NCBI GenBank assembly: GCA_963805305.1
Contig: CAWDTM010000008.1
Coordinates: 496,001 to 560,000 of the forward strand
Length of the DNA stretch: 64,000 nucleotides
Source: CAVXEH01 sp963805305
GTDB lineage: Bacteria; Chloroflexota; Limnocylindria; QHBO01
Reading direction: 5' to 3'
Part shown: in pieces, positions 25,238-34,491 of the stretch
Layout: the number at the start of each line of letters is the position of its first letter
Numbering within the stretch: position 1 is the stretch's first letter
Notes under the pieces: generated by a model
Told to the model about the DNA's origin: nothing
The model's database searches: none
What the model saw: the letters and a program-made list of their open reading frames with translations, nothing else
Position numbers and translations under genes: made by a program

Positions 25238-25480
25238 GTGGCCGAAGGCACTACGTTCGAGCGTCTCAAGAAGCTCATCGTCGAGCAGCTCGGCGTCGAC
25301 GAGGACGAGGTCACGCCCCAGGCGTCGTTCGTTGAGGACCTCAACGCCGACTCGCTGGATCTCGTCGAGCTGATCATGAGCCTCGAAGAGGAGTTCGGCA
25401 TGGAGATCTCGGACGAGGATGCCGAGAAGATCCAGAAGGTGTCGGACGCCGTCGAGTACATCGAGGAGCACCAGCAGTAG
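25238..25480 (+). CDS. acpP: Acyl carrier protein
   Basis: 80 residues, acidic. The phosphopantetheine attachment site is the Ser of DLNADSLDLVEL (about residue 37). The TTERL-like N-terminus and EEHQQ end match the AcpP length and fold. GTG start with GGAGG 9 nt upstream, 6 nt after nusB. rnc follows after 12 nt, a conserved acpP-rnc-smc order. Confidence 0.96.
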   Translation: MAEGTTFERLKKLIVEQLGVDEDEVTPQASFVEDLNADSLDLVELIMSLEEEFGMEISDEDAEKIQKVSDAVEYIEEHQQ

Positions 25481-25492
25481 CGAACGCAGCCG

Positions 25493-26233
25493 ATGGCCGA
25501 TCCATCCGTCGACGAGCTGGGCGAGCGGCTCGGCATCGTTCTGCGAGACCCGGAGGCCATTGCGCAGGCGTTCGTCCATAGCTCGTACTACAACGAGAAC
25601 CCGAACGCGGCAAACGGTCACAACGAGCGTCTCGAGTTCCTCGGTGACGCCGTCATCGGTCTTGTCGTGAGCCGCCTCCTCTACGAGCGCTACCCCGACG
25701 AGGACGAGGGCTTCCTCACCGCACGGCGCGCCGCCCTTGTCAATCGCAACGCACTCGCTGCGCTCGCGCTCGACCTGGGCCTGGACGCGCACCTCCAGCT
25801 GGGCCGCGGCGAGGCAGAGGCCGGTGGGGCGACGCGCCCGTCGCTCCTGGCCGCAACCATGGAGGCCCTGGCCGGCGCCATCTTCCTCAGCGAAGGGATC
25901 GAGAGCACGCGCGACGTGCTCCGTGGCCTGTTCGCGGCACGGATGGACGGACCGGGCGAGGAATCCGCCCCGCCGAAGTCCGCGAAGAGCCGACTCCAGG
26001 AGTGGACGCAGCGATACCGGCATACTAAGCCGTTCTATGCGCTGCTCGCTACGGTCGGGCCACCGCACGACCAGACCTTCACCGTGGCCGCCATGGTGGA
26101 CGGACGGCAGCTGGCGACGGGCGAGGGCTCCAGCCGGCAACGGGCGGAAGAGCAGGCCGCCGAGCTCGCGCTCGAGATCCTGGGTTCGACGCCGTCGGAC
26201 GCGGGACCCGACGGCGCGCAGGTCGAAGCGTGA
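25493..26233 (+). CDS. rnc: Ribonuclease III with an altered catalytic position
   Basis: 246 residues: an endonuclease domain (about 1-155) and a dsRNA-binding domain (about 165-235, KSRLQEWTQ to GSSRQRAEEQAAELAL). It processes rRNA and structured mRNAs. The signature NERLEFLGDAV keeps Glu45, Glu48 and Asp52. In the second catalytic helix, LLAATMEALAGAI, the position of the usual Asp (Asp114 in E. coli) is Ala121, while Glu124 is kept. The codon is clearly GCA. Whether activity is lower or another residue compensates cannot be told from sequence. Confidence 0.92.
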   Translation: MADPSVDELGERLGIVLRDPEAIAQAFVHSSYYNENPNAANGHNERLEFLGDAVIGLVVSRLLYERYPDEDEGFLTARRAALVNRNALAALALDLGLDAHLQLGRGEAEAGGATRPSLLAATMEALAGAIFLSEGIESTRDVLRGLFAARMDGPGEESAPPKSAKSRLQEWTQRYRHTKPFYALLATVGPPHDQTFTVAAMVDGRQLATGEGSSRQRAEEQAAELALEILGSTPSDAGPDGAQVEA

Positions 26234-26258
26234 CGGTGCGACATCCCGGCGCCAAGCC

Positions 26259-29200
26259 GTGAGCCGGCTGCGCGAGCTGCGCCTGCACGGCTTCAAGACG
26301 TTCGCGGACGCCACGCGCTTCGTCTTCCAGCCCGGGGTGAATGCCGTCATTGGTCCCAACGGCAGCGGCAAGTCGAACATGGCCGACGCGGTTCGCTGGG
26401 TGCTTGGGGAGCAGTCGAACCGCTCCCTTCGGACGCGCCGTGCGGACGACGTCATCTTCGCGGGCAGCCAGCAGCGACGGCCGACGGGGATGGCGGAGGT
26501 CACCCTAACCCTCGACAACGAGGACGGCTGGCTGCCAATCGAGTTCGCGGAGGTGACGATTGGCAGGCGCTCGTATCGGTCCGGCGAGAACGAATACCTG
26601 ATCAACGGCGCCCGGGCCCGCCTCCGCGACATCGTGGATCTCCTCGGTGCGGGGCAGCTTGGCGCCAACTCCCTCGTGGTGGTGGGCCAGGGCACCGTCG
26701 ACGCGGCGCTCTCGCTGCGCCCGGAGGAACGACGGCAGCTCTTCGAGGAGGCCGCGGGAGTCAAGAACCTCCAGGTCCGGAAGAACGAGGCCCTCTCGCG
26801 CCTCGCCCGCGCCGGCGACAACCTGACCCGGGTCGCCGATCTCCTGGGCGAGCTTCGCCCCCAGGTCCGGCGACTGGCGCTGCAGGCAAAGCACCAGCAG
26901 GAGCATGATGCCCTGCGGACCCGCGGGCGCGCCCTCGTCGCCGTCTCGCACCGCCGACGCGAAGGCGGGCTGCGCGAGGCCCTGGGCGATGCGCGCCGGC
27001 GGGCAGCGGCTGCCGAGGCCGCGGCAGAGGCGTTCCGCGCAGACCAGACGGCCGCTCGGGCAGCCCTCGAAGCCGCTGAGGCGCGGTACTGGGAGGCGGA
27101 CGCGTCGGCTCGCTCCGCGGCCGATGAGCGGGAGCGCACCCGCGAAGCCCTGATCCGGGCGGAGAGCCGGCACGAAGCGCTGCGCGCGCGGCACGCGGAG
27201 CTGGAGGCGACGGCCGAGCGTTCGGCGCGCGACCTGGCGGATACGATCGCCGCCCTCGACGCGCCCGTGGAGGTGCTGGAACCCCAGGCGGAACGGGTGC
27301 TCGCCGCCGCCGGCGAGGCCGAGCGCGGCTGGCAGGAGGCACTGACGCGGCTGGCCGCGGCCGACCGGGAGCTGCTGGAGGCCGAGGAACAGCTCGCCGA
27401 AGCGCGCCGCCGGGACGCGGACCTCATCGCCAGCGAGGCACGCCGGGCGGAAGCCTCGGCAGCGGCGCAGGCCCGTGTCGAGCGTCTCGAGTCGGAGCGG
27501 GGTTCGATCGAACTGGAGCTGACCCGCCTACGGGGGGCCATCGAGCCGTCCCGCGAGGCGGCCAACGAGCGCGAGGTCACGGCACGGGCCGCACGGGCCG
27601 CGGCGGAGGCGGCACGGACGATCATGGAGGAGACGCGCCGCGTGGCGGACGAGGCGAGGCGCGAGGCGACCATGGCCGCGGAACGGGCGGCGGCGGCGCA
27701 GGCCGAGATCGACGCGCTCGACGAGCGCGCCACGATCGGGGCGCGCCTGGGACATCGGCTGATTGCCGAGGGTTGGGCCTCTCTCCTGGACACCCTGGCG
27801 GCACCGGATTCCGCATGGGCGGCCATCGAGGCGGTGGTCGGTGGCGAGGTCGGCGATGCGCTGCTCTGGCGGGATGCCAGCCCGGTCGATGCGACGCGCG
27901 ACGCGCGAGGCACGGCGCGCCTGCTCGACGGAAGGAGCGGGCCGACCACCGCGGAGCGACGGGAGGCCCTCGCAGCGGTCGGGGCACGGCGCACGCTCGC
28001 GGAATGGATCGGCTCCGCTGGCGTGCCCGCGCTCTTCTCGCGCGTGGCCGTGGCGCCCGATCTGGACGCGCTCCTCGCCGGGTGGCGATCGCTGCCTTCC
28101 GGCTGGTGCGCCGTGACCGATGCGGGAGACCTCGCAGACGGGCGGGGCATCCTGGCCCTGCGGGGACGCGGCGATCCGCCCGGTGGGGCTGCCGCCCGCC
28201 AGCAGGCGAGGCGCAGGGACCTCGCCGCGCAGCTCGCCGACCTCGAGCGGACGCACGGCGCGCGCACCGATGCCGCGGCCCACGCGGTGGCCGAGGCGGC
28301 AGCGCGCCAGCGACGCCACGCCGAGCTGCGCGATGCTGCGGATGCCGCGGAGACCGACGCACGTCGTGCGGCAGGCGAGCTGGCCGATGCTGAGACCCGG
28401 CTGTCGCGAGCCGAGCGGCAGATGGCTGACCTCGGCCCCGCCTTCGACGCTGCGCGCACCGCGGTGGCGGAGCACGCAGCTCCCCATCCCGATCTCGGCA
28501 GCATCGACCACGACGCGCTCCAATCGCGCGTCAGCAAGGCCCGGGAGGTGGGAGTGGAGGCTGCCGCAGACCGTGACCAGGCCAGGGCAGCGTGGCAGGC
28601 GGCGCGTGCGCGCGCGGAGGCCGTGGAGCAGACGATGGTGGGGACACGCCGACAGCGGGCGGAGCTCGAGGCGCGGCGAACCCAGATCGGCGAGACGCGC
28701 GAGGCGGCCAGTGCCGCGTTGGACCGACTCGCAACCGAGCTGACGGGCATCGCGGCCGATGTCGAACGCGCGCAGGCGGCGGATGACGCCGCCGCAGAGC
28801 AGCGCCGTATTGCCGATGGCGCCCGCGAGGAGCAGCGCGCGACGCTGCTGCAGCTCGAGCGAAGCCAATCGGGAGCCGGCGGCAGGCTCACCGAGCTGGA
28901 TCGTGATGCGCAGGGCGCCGCGATCGAGGCGTCGCGGCATGAGGAGGCCCTGGCCGCGCTCGCCAGAGAGCGCGAGGTGGCGCTCGACGCGTTCAGCCCG
29001 GTCTCGATCGAGGAGGGAAACGAAGGGGGCATGGAGGCCAGGGCGGGCGCGGACCAGGACGAGGTCCCGGCAGAGCTGGTCGCCGAGGCCGAAGCGTTGG
29101 ACGACGCGACGCTCGAGTCGGAGCAGCGTCGGGTCCGGCGCACGCTGGCGCAGATCGGATCGGTGAATCCGTTCGCCGTCGAGGAGCACGCAGAGCTCTC

Positions 29201-29774
29201 GACGAGGCTCGACGACCTCACCTCGCAGGAGGGGGATCTCCGCGCGGCCATCGAGTCGACGACCGAGCTGATCGCACGCCTGGATCGCGAGATCGCCGAG
29301 CGGTTCGGGGCGGCGTTCGACGCCATCGGCCAGAAGTTCGACGAGTTCGTCCGCCTCCTGTTCGCCGGTGGGTCCGCGGCCCTGCAGCTCGGGGACGGGG
29401 AGGAGGGCGAGGCGCCGGGAGGCATCGAGATCGTGGTGCGGCCCCCGGGAAAGCGCCTGCAGCGGCTGGCGATGCTCTCCGGCGGCGAGCGGGCTCTGAC
29501 CGGGGTGGCGCTGCTCTTCGCCATGCTGAGCGTGAATCCGGTGCCCTTCTGCATCCTCGACGAGGTGGACGCGGCACTCGACGAGGCGAACATCGGACGG
29601 TTCGCCGATGCGCTCCGCCATCTCGCGGCGCAGATCGACTTCGTGGTGATCACGCACAACCGCGCCACCATCGAGGTCGCGGACACGATCTACGGGGTGA
29701 CCATGACCGATGCCGCCGTGTCCCGGGTGCTCTCCCTTCGCCTATCGGACCTTCCCGTCGAGGTTGGAGCCTGA
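26259..29774 (+). CDS. smc: Chromosome segregation ATPase SMC
   Basis: 1171 residues from the GTG at 26259, a full-length condensin SMC. N-terminal head: GFKTFADATRF and Walker A GPNGSGKSN (about 32-40). Long Ala/Glu/Arg coiled coils (about 165-485 and 655-1000) flank a hinge (about 490-640). C-terminal head: the signature LSGGERALTGVALLFAM and Walker B CILDEVDAALDE. The start is fixed by the conserved RLRELRLHGFK. It shares one base with ftsY. ScpA/ScpB are not in this window. Confidence 0.96.
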   Translation: MSRLRELRLHGFKTFADATRFVFQPGVNAVIGPNGSGKSNMADAVRWVLGEQSNRSLRTRRADDVIFAGSQQRRPTGMAEVTLTLDNEDGWLPIEFAEVTIGRRSYRSGENEYLINGARARLRDIVDLLGAGQLGANSLVVVGQGTVDAALSLRPEERRQLFEEAAGVKNLQVRKNEALSRLARAGDNLTRVADLLGELRPQVRRLALQAKHQQEHDALRTRGRALVAVSHRRREGGLREALGDARRRAAAAEAAAEAFRADQTAARAALEAAEARYWEADASARSAADERERTREALIRAESRHEALRARHAELEATAERSARDLADTIAALDAPVEVLEPQAERVLAAAGEAERGWQEALTRLAAADRELLEAEEQLAEARRRDADLIASEARRAEASAAAQARVERLESERGSIELELTRLRGAIEPSREAANEREVTARAARAAAEAARTIMEETRRVADEARREATMAAERAAAAQAEIDALDERATIGARLGHRLIAEGWASLLDTLAAPDSAWAAIEAVVGGEVGDALLWRDASPVDATRDARGTARLLDGRSGPTTAERREALAAVGARRTLAEWIGSAGVPALFSRVAVAPDLDALLAGWRSLPSGWCAVTDAGDLADGRGILALRGRGDPPGGAAARQQARRRDLAAQLADLERTHGARTDAAAHAVAEAAARQRRHAELRDAADAAETDARRAAGELADAETRLSRAERQMADLGPAFDAARTAVAEHAAPHPDLGSIDHDALQSRVSKAREVGVEAAADRDQARAAWQAARARAEAVEQTMVGTRRQRAELEARRTQIGETREAASAALDRLATELTGIAADVERAQAADDAAAEQRRIADGAREEQRATLLQLERSQSGAGGRLTELDRDAQGAAIEASRHEEALAALAREREVALDAFSPVSIEEGNEGGMEARAGADQDEVPAELVAEAEALDDATLESEQRRVRRTLAQIGSVNPFAVEEHAELSTRLDDLTSQEGDLRAAIESTTELIARLDREIAERFGAAFDAIGQKFDEFVRLLFAGGSAALQLGDGEEGEAPGGIEIVVRPPGKRLQRLAMLSGGERALTGVALLFAMLSVNPVPFCILDEVDAALDEANIGRFADALRHLAAQIDFVVITHNRATIEVADTIYGVTMTDAAVSRVLSLRLSDLPVEVGA

Positions 29775-30814
29775 TGTTCTGGCGGCGCCGCGAGCGCGAC
29801 GAGGACGAAGGGGAGATCCCGGCCAAGGACCCGTCCGCGACCGGGGAGCCGGCAGGCGGCGACGTGGCGCCTGCACCGCCTGCCACCATGGCCCGTCCCG
29901 CGCGGGCAGCGGCTGGGCCCGGCGGACTGGGCCTGCGCGCGCGTCCATCGGGGTTCGGCGCTCGCCTGCGGGAGATCCTGGCCGGGGATGCCGCGACCGA
30001 TGAGACCTGGGACGACGTGGAAGAGGCGCTCATCGCGGCCGACGTGGGCGCCGAGACGACCCTGGCGCTCGTCGATGCCGCGAGGGAACGCTACCGGCTG
30101 GCCGGTGGCCGCGGTGGCGGAGAGGTGCGCACCGCGCTTGCCGAGGAGATTCGCGAGCGTCTGGAACGGGCCGGCTCGGGAACCTTCGTGCTGGGTCCTT
30201 CGCCATCGGTGATCCTGTTCGTCGGCGTCAACGGGACGGGCAAGACCACGACCATCGCCAAGCTTGCCGCGCGCCTGCAGTCGGACGGGCGGCAGGTGGC
30301 GCTTGCAGCCGCCGATACCTTCCGGGCGGCGGCGATCGAGCAGCTCCGGATCTGGGGAGAACGGCTGGGCGTGCCGGTCATCGCGCAGCGCACGGGGGCC
30401 GATCCGGGAGCGGTGGCTTTCGACGCGCTTGCCGCCGCCGAGTCCCGGGGTTTGGACGCGGTCCTGATCGATACGGCCGGACGTCTCCAGAACAAGACGC
30501 AGCTGATGGCCGAGCTGGCGAAGATCCGTCGCGTCATCGAGCGGCGGATGCCGGACCAACCCAGGCATGTGCTCCTGGTCCTCGACGCGACGACGGGGCA
30601 GAACGGGCTCGCCCAGGCCGAGGCGTTCAGCCGGGAGGCCGGGGTGACGGGCATCGTGCTGACCAAGCTCGACGGCACCGCGAAGGGCGGCGTGGCGGTC
30701 GCGGTGGCCGATCGGCTTGGCGTCCCGATCGAGTTTGCGGGGGTGGGGGAAGAGCTCGCGGATCTCGCTCCGTTCGATCCCGCCGCGTATGTCGAGTGGC
30801 TGCTCGCGGGTTGA
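29774..30814 (+). CDS. ftsY: Signal recognition particle receptor FtsY
   Basis: 346 residues. A GTPase that docks SRP-ribosome complexes at the membrane. A short charged N-terminal A-region (about 1-55), the N domain, then the G domain with GVNGTGKTTTIAKLA, AADTFRAAAIEQL, DTAGR and TKLDGTAKGG. The ATG overlaps the smc stop by one base, and ffh follows. Confidence 0.96.
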   Translation: MFWRRRERDEDEGEIPAKDPSATGEPAGGDVAPAPPATMARPARAAAGPGGLGLRARPSGFGARLREILAGDAATDETWDDVEEALIAADVGAETTLALVDAARERYRLAGGRGGGEVRTALAEEIRERLERAGSGTFVLGPSPSVILFVGVNGTGKTTTIAKLAARLQSDGRQVALAAADTFRAAAIEQLRIWGERLGVPVIAQRTGADPGAVAFDALAAAESRGLDAVLIDTAGRLQNKTQLMAELAKIRRVIERRMPDQPRHVLLVLDATTGQNGLAQAEAFSREAGVTGIVLTKLDGTAKGGVAVAVADRLGVPIEFAGVGEELADLAPFDPAAYVEWLLAG

Positions 30815-30831
30815 CGCGAACCGGCGGATCG

Positions 30832-30860
30832 TTGCCGCCCACCGGACCGGGTAGTAGCAT
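30832..30860 (+). promoter_or_regulatory. Promoter upstream of ffh
   Basis: TTGCCG (30832-30837), 17-nt spacer, TAGCAT (30855-30860), in the 133-nt gap between ftsY and ffh. It would give a leader of about 80 nt. Confidence 0.5.
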
Positions 30861-30947
30861 GTGCAGCCGTTTCGCGCCGGTGGCCCCTGGCTGCCGGCGC
30901 GCCTGCCGTCACCCCGGCGGCGGCCGTCGCAACAGCTAGCGAGCGTC

Positions 30948-32279
30948 ATGTTCGAATCCCTCTCCAGCCGCCTGCAGGGCGTTGCGGAACGCCTGCGCGG
31001 CAAGGCGAAGATCACCGAAGCGGACCTGGATGTCGCGCTGCGGGAGATCCGCCTTGCGCTGCTCGAGGCAGACGTGAACTTCCGGGTCGTGAAGGAGTTC
31101 GTGGCGCACGTCCGCGAGCGGGCGCTTGGCACGGAGCTGCTCACCGGCCTGCACCCGGGACAACAGGTCGTCAAGGTCGTGCACGACGAGCTGGTTGCGA
31201 CCCTGGGCGGCGAACGGCATCACCTCTCGCTGGAGGCGCGCCCGGCGGTGGTGATGCTGGTGGGGCTCCAGGGTTCAGGCAAGACGACGACCGCGGCCAA
31301 GCTCGCCGTCCGCCTCCGCAAGGAGGGCCACCGGCCGCTGCTCGTCGCCGCGGACGTCTATCGCCCGGCGGCCGTCGACCAGCTCGTGCAGCTGGGCGAC
31401 CAGATCGGCGCGGAGGTGCATTCGCGGTCGGTGGGGACCCCGGCGCTGGAGGTCGCACGTTCGGGCCTGGAGACGGCTCGGCAGCGAAACCTGGACGTCG
31501 TGCTGCTCGACACCGCCGGGCGGCTCCACGTCGACGAGGCGATGATGGATGAGCTGGTGCGGATCGCCGGTGTCGTCACGCCCGCGGAGACGCTCCTCAT
31601 CGTGGACGCCATGACCGGGCAGGAGGCGGTGCGCGTCGCCGAGGCATTCCACGCGAGACTTCCCATCACCGGATTGATCCTGACCAAGATGGACGGCGAT
31701 GCGCGCGGCGGCGCCGCGCTCTCGATCCGGAGCGTGACGGGCCTGCCGATCGCCTTCATCGGTACCGGCGAGCGCCCCGACGGCCTGGAGCCATTCCACC
31801 CCGATCGGCTGGCGCAGCGCATCCTGGGAATGGGTGACGTCCTCTCGCTCGTCGAACGCGTGCAGGAGACGGTCGATCGAGACGAGGCGGAGCGGGTCGC
31901 CAAGCGGATGATGGAGGCGCGCTTCACACTCGACGACTTCCGCAGCCAGCTCCAGCAGATCAAGAAGATGGGCCCCATCGGCCAGGTGCTGCAGATGATT
32001 CCGGGAGCCGGACAGATGGCCGGCGCCGCCCAGCAGGCAGTGGACGCCGGCGAGCTGACACGGATCGAGGCGATCATCGACTCGATGACGCCGCACGAAC
32101 GTCGCCACCCCGAGGTGATCAAGGCGAGCCGACGTCGTCGGATCGCCGTGGGCAGCGGGACTTCCACGGCCGACGTCAACCGCCTGCTGAAGCAGTTCGG
32201 CGAGATGCAGCGCCTCATGCGCTCGCTGGGCAGCGGCCGCATTCCGGGGCCGTTCCGGGGCCTCCTCGGAGGCCGCTAG
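30948..32279 (+). CDS. ffh: Signal recognition particle protein Ffh
   Basis: 443 residues. It binds signal peptides and 4.5S RNA and delivers ribosomes to FtsY. N domain FESLSSRLQ, then G domain (LQGSGKTTTAAKLA near 105, DTAGRL, TKMDGDARGGAAL), then the Met-containing M domain (MGPIGQVLQMIPG near 342; RRRRIAVGSGT near 396). The ATG at 30948 fits the conserved N-terminus; an upstream ATG (30861) would add residues that no family member has. No SRP RNA gene was recognised nearby. Confidence 0.95.
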   Translation: MFESLSSRLQGVAERLRGKAKITEADLDVALREIRLALLEADVNFRVVKEFVAHVRERALGTELLTGLHPGQQVVKVVHDELVATLGGERHHLSLEARPAVVMLVGLQGSGKTTTAAKLAVRLRKEGHRPLLVAADVYRPAAVDQLVQLGDQIGAEVHSRSVGTPALEVARSGLETARQRNLDVVLLDTAGRLHVDEAMMDELVRIAGVVTPAETLLIVDAMTGQEAVRVAEAFHARLPITGLILTKMDGDARGGAALSIRSVTGLPIAFIGTGERPDGLEPFHPDRLAQRILGMGDVLSLVERVQETVDRDEAERVAKRMMEARFTLDDFRSQLQQIKKMGPIGQVLQMIPGAGQMAGAAQQAVDAGELTRIEAIIDSMTPHERRHPEVIKASRRRRIAVGSGTSTADVNRLLKQFGEMQRLMRSLGSGRIPGPFRGLLGGR

Positions 32280-32286
32280 CCGCGCC

Positions 32287-33882
32287 ATGCACCGCCTCGC
32301 CATCGCCCTGACCACGCTGCTGACGCTCATCGGCATCGGCGTCGTGGCCGGCTTCCTCTTCGTGTTCGGACCCACCGTCGACCAGGCGGCCCGCCTGGCC
32401 CCGGCGAGCACGCTTGCATACGTGACGGTCTACCTGAGCCCGTCCACTGGCCAGGAGACGAGCCTGGCGGACCTGCTGACACGGTTCCCCGGCTTCTCCG
32501 ACCGGGCCGCGCTCGGCGACAAGATCGACGAGCTCGTCCAGCAGGGGCTTGCGAGCGAGGGCCTTGACTACCGCGGGGACGTGAAGCCCTGGCTCGGGGA
32601 GCAGCTGGCGGTTGCGCTGGTCCGGGGTGCCGACGCCCAGGGGATTGCCGGTGGGGTGCCGGTGGCGTTCATCGCCGTCCGCGACGAGTCCGCAGCGGAG
32701 GCAGCGGTCCACCGGATCGCCGAGGCCGACGGAAGCACCTTGCGCACGGAGACCTACGGCGGGTTGACCGTCGAGGTGCTCGCCGGCGGATCGGCTGTCG
32801 CCTCGCGGGTGACGATCGTGGACGGCATGCTCGTGGCCACCAACGATGCGAGCACGCTGCATGCGGTCATCGACGCCGCGCAGGGCAAGGCGGCACGCCT
32901 GTCGGACGCGGAGGCGTTCCGGCGAGCCATGCGAACACTGCCCTCGGACCGGGTCGCGTCCATGTACCTCGACATCTCCGGGGCCGCGGCGTCGACGGGA
33001 CAGATCCTGGGCACGAGCGGCTACAGCGCTGCCGGACTGGCGGTCGTCGCCAGGAGCAGTGGCCTGCAGCTGATCGGCAGCGCGCCCTTCAACCCGTCCG
33101 CGGCCGACGCGTCGACCAGGGCCAGCTACGCCCTCGCCAGCGAACCGTCGAGCCTTCCCGATTGGATGCCGGCGGACACGGAGGCGGAGCTGGTCTTCTT
33201 TGGCGCTCAGCAGGCGTTCAGCAGCGTCGCTACGGAGCTCGGGTCAGTCCCCGGCGGCCAGGATGCGGCCCAGGCACTGACGCAGCTGCGGGCGCTCGCC
33301 GCGCTGGGCCTGGGCATTGATCTCGACCGCGACCTCCTGCCCCTCTTCGATCGGGAGACCGCGGTTGCGCTCACCGGCCTCGATGGGAGCACGCCGCATG
33401 GGGTGCTCCTCCTGCGCCCCAGCGACGCATCGGCCGCAGCGGGCAACCTGCAGCGTATGACCGATGCGCTCCGCTCGCGGAACGCCGACGTGCGGCAGCT
33501 GGACCAGGCGGGCATCACGGTGACGACCCTGGCGATCCCTCAGGTCGGTCAGCTGGCGTATGCGATCAGCGATGGCGTCGTGGTGGCCGGGCTCAGCAGC
33601 GACGACGTGGCCGCGGCGCTCGCCGCCCACGCATCGGGGAAGACGCTGGGGGCCTCGGCGGGGTATCGTGCGGCATTCGAGGTTGCCGGCGGGCGGGGCG
33701 GCAATGAGCTCTACGTGGAGGGATCCCGGGCTGCAGACATCGTGCTGGGGATCCTTGGCCAGCCCACGGATGCCCTTCCCGCGGACGTCCGCGATATTCT
33801 CAGCCACATTGACGCAGTCGCGCTCACGATTCCCGCGCGGCAGAACGAGATCAGAATCTACGCGACGGTGACGGTCCACTAG
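32287..33882 (+). CDS. DUF3352-like single-pass membrane protein
   Basis: 531 residues. One N-terminal membrane segment (about 5-28) is followed by a large extracytoplasmic region. The repeated blocks LAPASTLAYVTVYL, WLGEQLAVAL, DDVAAALAAHASGKTLGAS and LFDRETAVALTG fit the DUF3352 family, found in Chloroflexota and cyanobacteria, with no known activity. It separates ffh from rpsP, an unusual interruption of an otherwise standard run. Function cannot be assigned. Confidence 0.65.
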   Translation: MHRLAIALTTLLTLIGIGVVAGFLFVFGPTVDQAARLAPASTLAYVTVYLSPSTGQETSLADLLTRFPGFSDRAALGDKIDELVQQGLASEGLDYRGDVKPWLGEQLAVALVRGADAQGIAGGVPVAFIAVRDESAAEAAVHRIAEADGSTLRTETYGGLTVEVLAGGSAVASRVTIVDGMLVATNDASTLHAVIDAAQGKAARLSDAEAFRRAMRTLPSDRVASMYLDISGAAASTGQILGTSGYSAAGLAVVARSSGLQLIGSAPFNPSAADASTRASYALASEPSSLPDWMPADTEAELVFFGAQQAFSSVATELGSVPGGQDAAQALTQLRALAALGLGIDLDRDLLPLFDRETAVALTGLDGSTPHGVLLLRPSDASAAAGNLQRMTDALRSRNADVRQLDQAGITVTTLAIPQVGQLAYAISDGVVVAGLSSDDVAAALAAHASGKTLGASAGYRAAFEVAGGRGGNELYVEGSRAADIVLGILGQPTDALPADVRDILSHIDAVALTIPARQNEIRIYATVTVH

Positions 33883-33928
33883 GCCGCACTGCGCAGGGAC
33901 ACGACACGAGGAAGGCAGGAACGTACCT

Positions 33929-34258
33929 TTGGCAGTTCGCATCCGGCTGGCCCGAGTAGGGGCCACGAAACGCCCGTCATACCGGGTCGTCGCCATCGAC
34001 GGCAGGAAGCCCCGCGATGGCCGGGCGCTCGAGATCCTCGGCTTCTATGACCCGCTGACCGAACCCGCGACGGTCCGGCTCGAGGGCGAGCGCATCCGCG
34101 AGTGGATCGGAAAGGGCGCCCAGCCCTCCGAGACGGTCGTGAAGCTGCTCCGCCAGGCGGGCCTGGATGCGCACGCGCAGGCTGCCGAGGCCGCGCCGGC
34201 GCCCAAGCCTCGGACACGCAAGGCGACCGCCAAGAGCAGCGCCAAGGCGTCCGCGTGA
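33929..34258 (+). CDS. rpsP: 30S ribosomal protein S16
   Basis: 109 residues. AVRIRLARVGATKRPSYRVVAIDGRKPRDGR at the N-terminus and ILGFYDPL are diagnostic. A C-terminal Ala/Lys/Arg tail (about 25 residues) extends past the bacterial core. It uses a TTG start with GGAAGGCAGGAA upstream. GTGA overlap with khpA. Confidence 0.96.
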   Translation: MAVRIRLARVGATKRPSYRVVAIDGRKPRDGRALEILGFYDPLTEPATVRLEGERIREWIGKGAQPSETVVKLLRQAGLDAHAQAAEAAPAPKPRTRKATAKSSAKASA

Positions 34259-34491
34259 AGGAGTTTCTCGAGTACGTCGCTCGCTCGCTCGTCGACAATC
34301 CCGATGCGGTCACCGTCGAGATGGACCAGCAGGGGGACGAGGTGGAGCTGACTCTCGCGGTCGACGAGGCGGACATGGGCCGCGTCATCGGCCGCGACGG
34401 TCGCATCGCGAACGCCATCCGCAGCCTGCTGCGGGTGATGGCCAGCCGCGCCGGGGTCCACATCGAGCTGGAGATCGTCGCAAACGACTGA
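34255..34491 (+). CDS. khpA: KH-domain RNA-binding protein KhpA
   Basis: 78 residues, one KH domain with the GxxG loop as GRDG (about residue 45) after MGRVIG. KhpA-type proteins bind RNA broadly and affect cell division and translation in Gram-positive bacteria. It begins inside the rpsP stop (GTGA), the standard S16-KH-RimM-TrmD order. Confidence 0.94.
   Translation: MKEFLEYVARSLVDNPDAVTVEMDQQGDEVELTLAVDEADMGRVIGRDGRIANAIRSLLRVMASRAGVHIELEIVAND

Noticed and set aside
25211..29686. Reverse-strand open frame of nearly 1500 codons opposite rnc-smc
   Set aside because: Composition is almost only Ser, Ala and Arg, the mirror of the SMC coiled coil; no start signal or domain.
30815..30947. Possible 4.5S SRP RNA gene between ftsY and ffh
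   Set aside because: No conserved SRP RNA tetraloop or asymmetric-loop pattern could be found; a promoter explains the gap.
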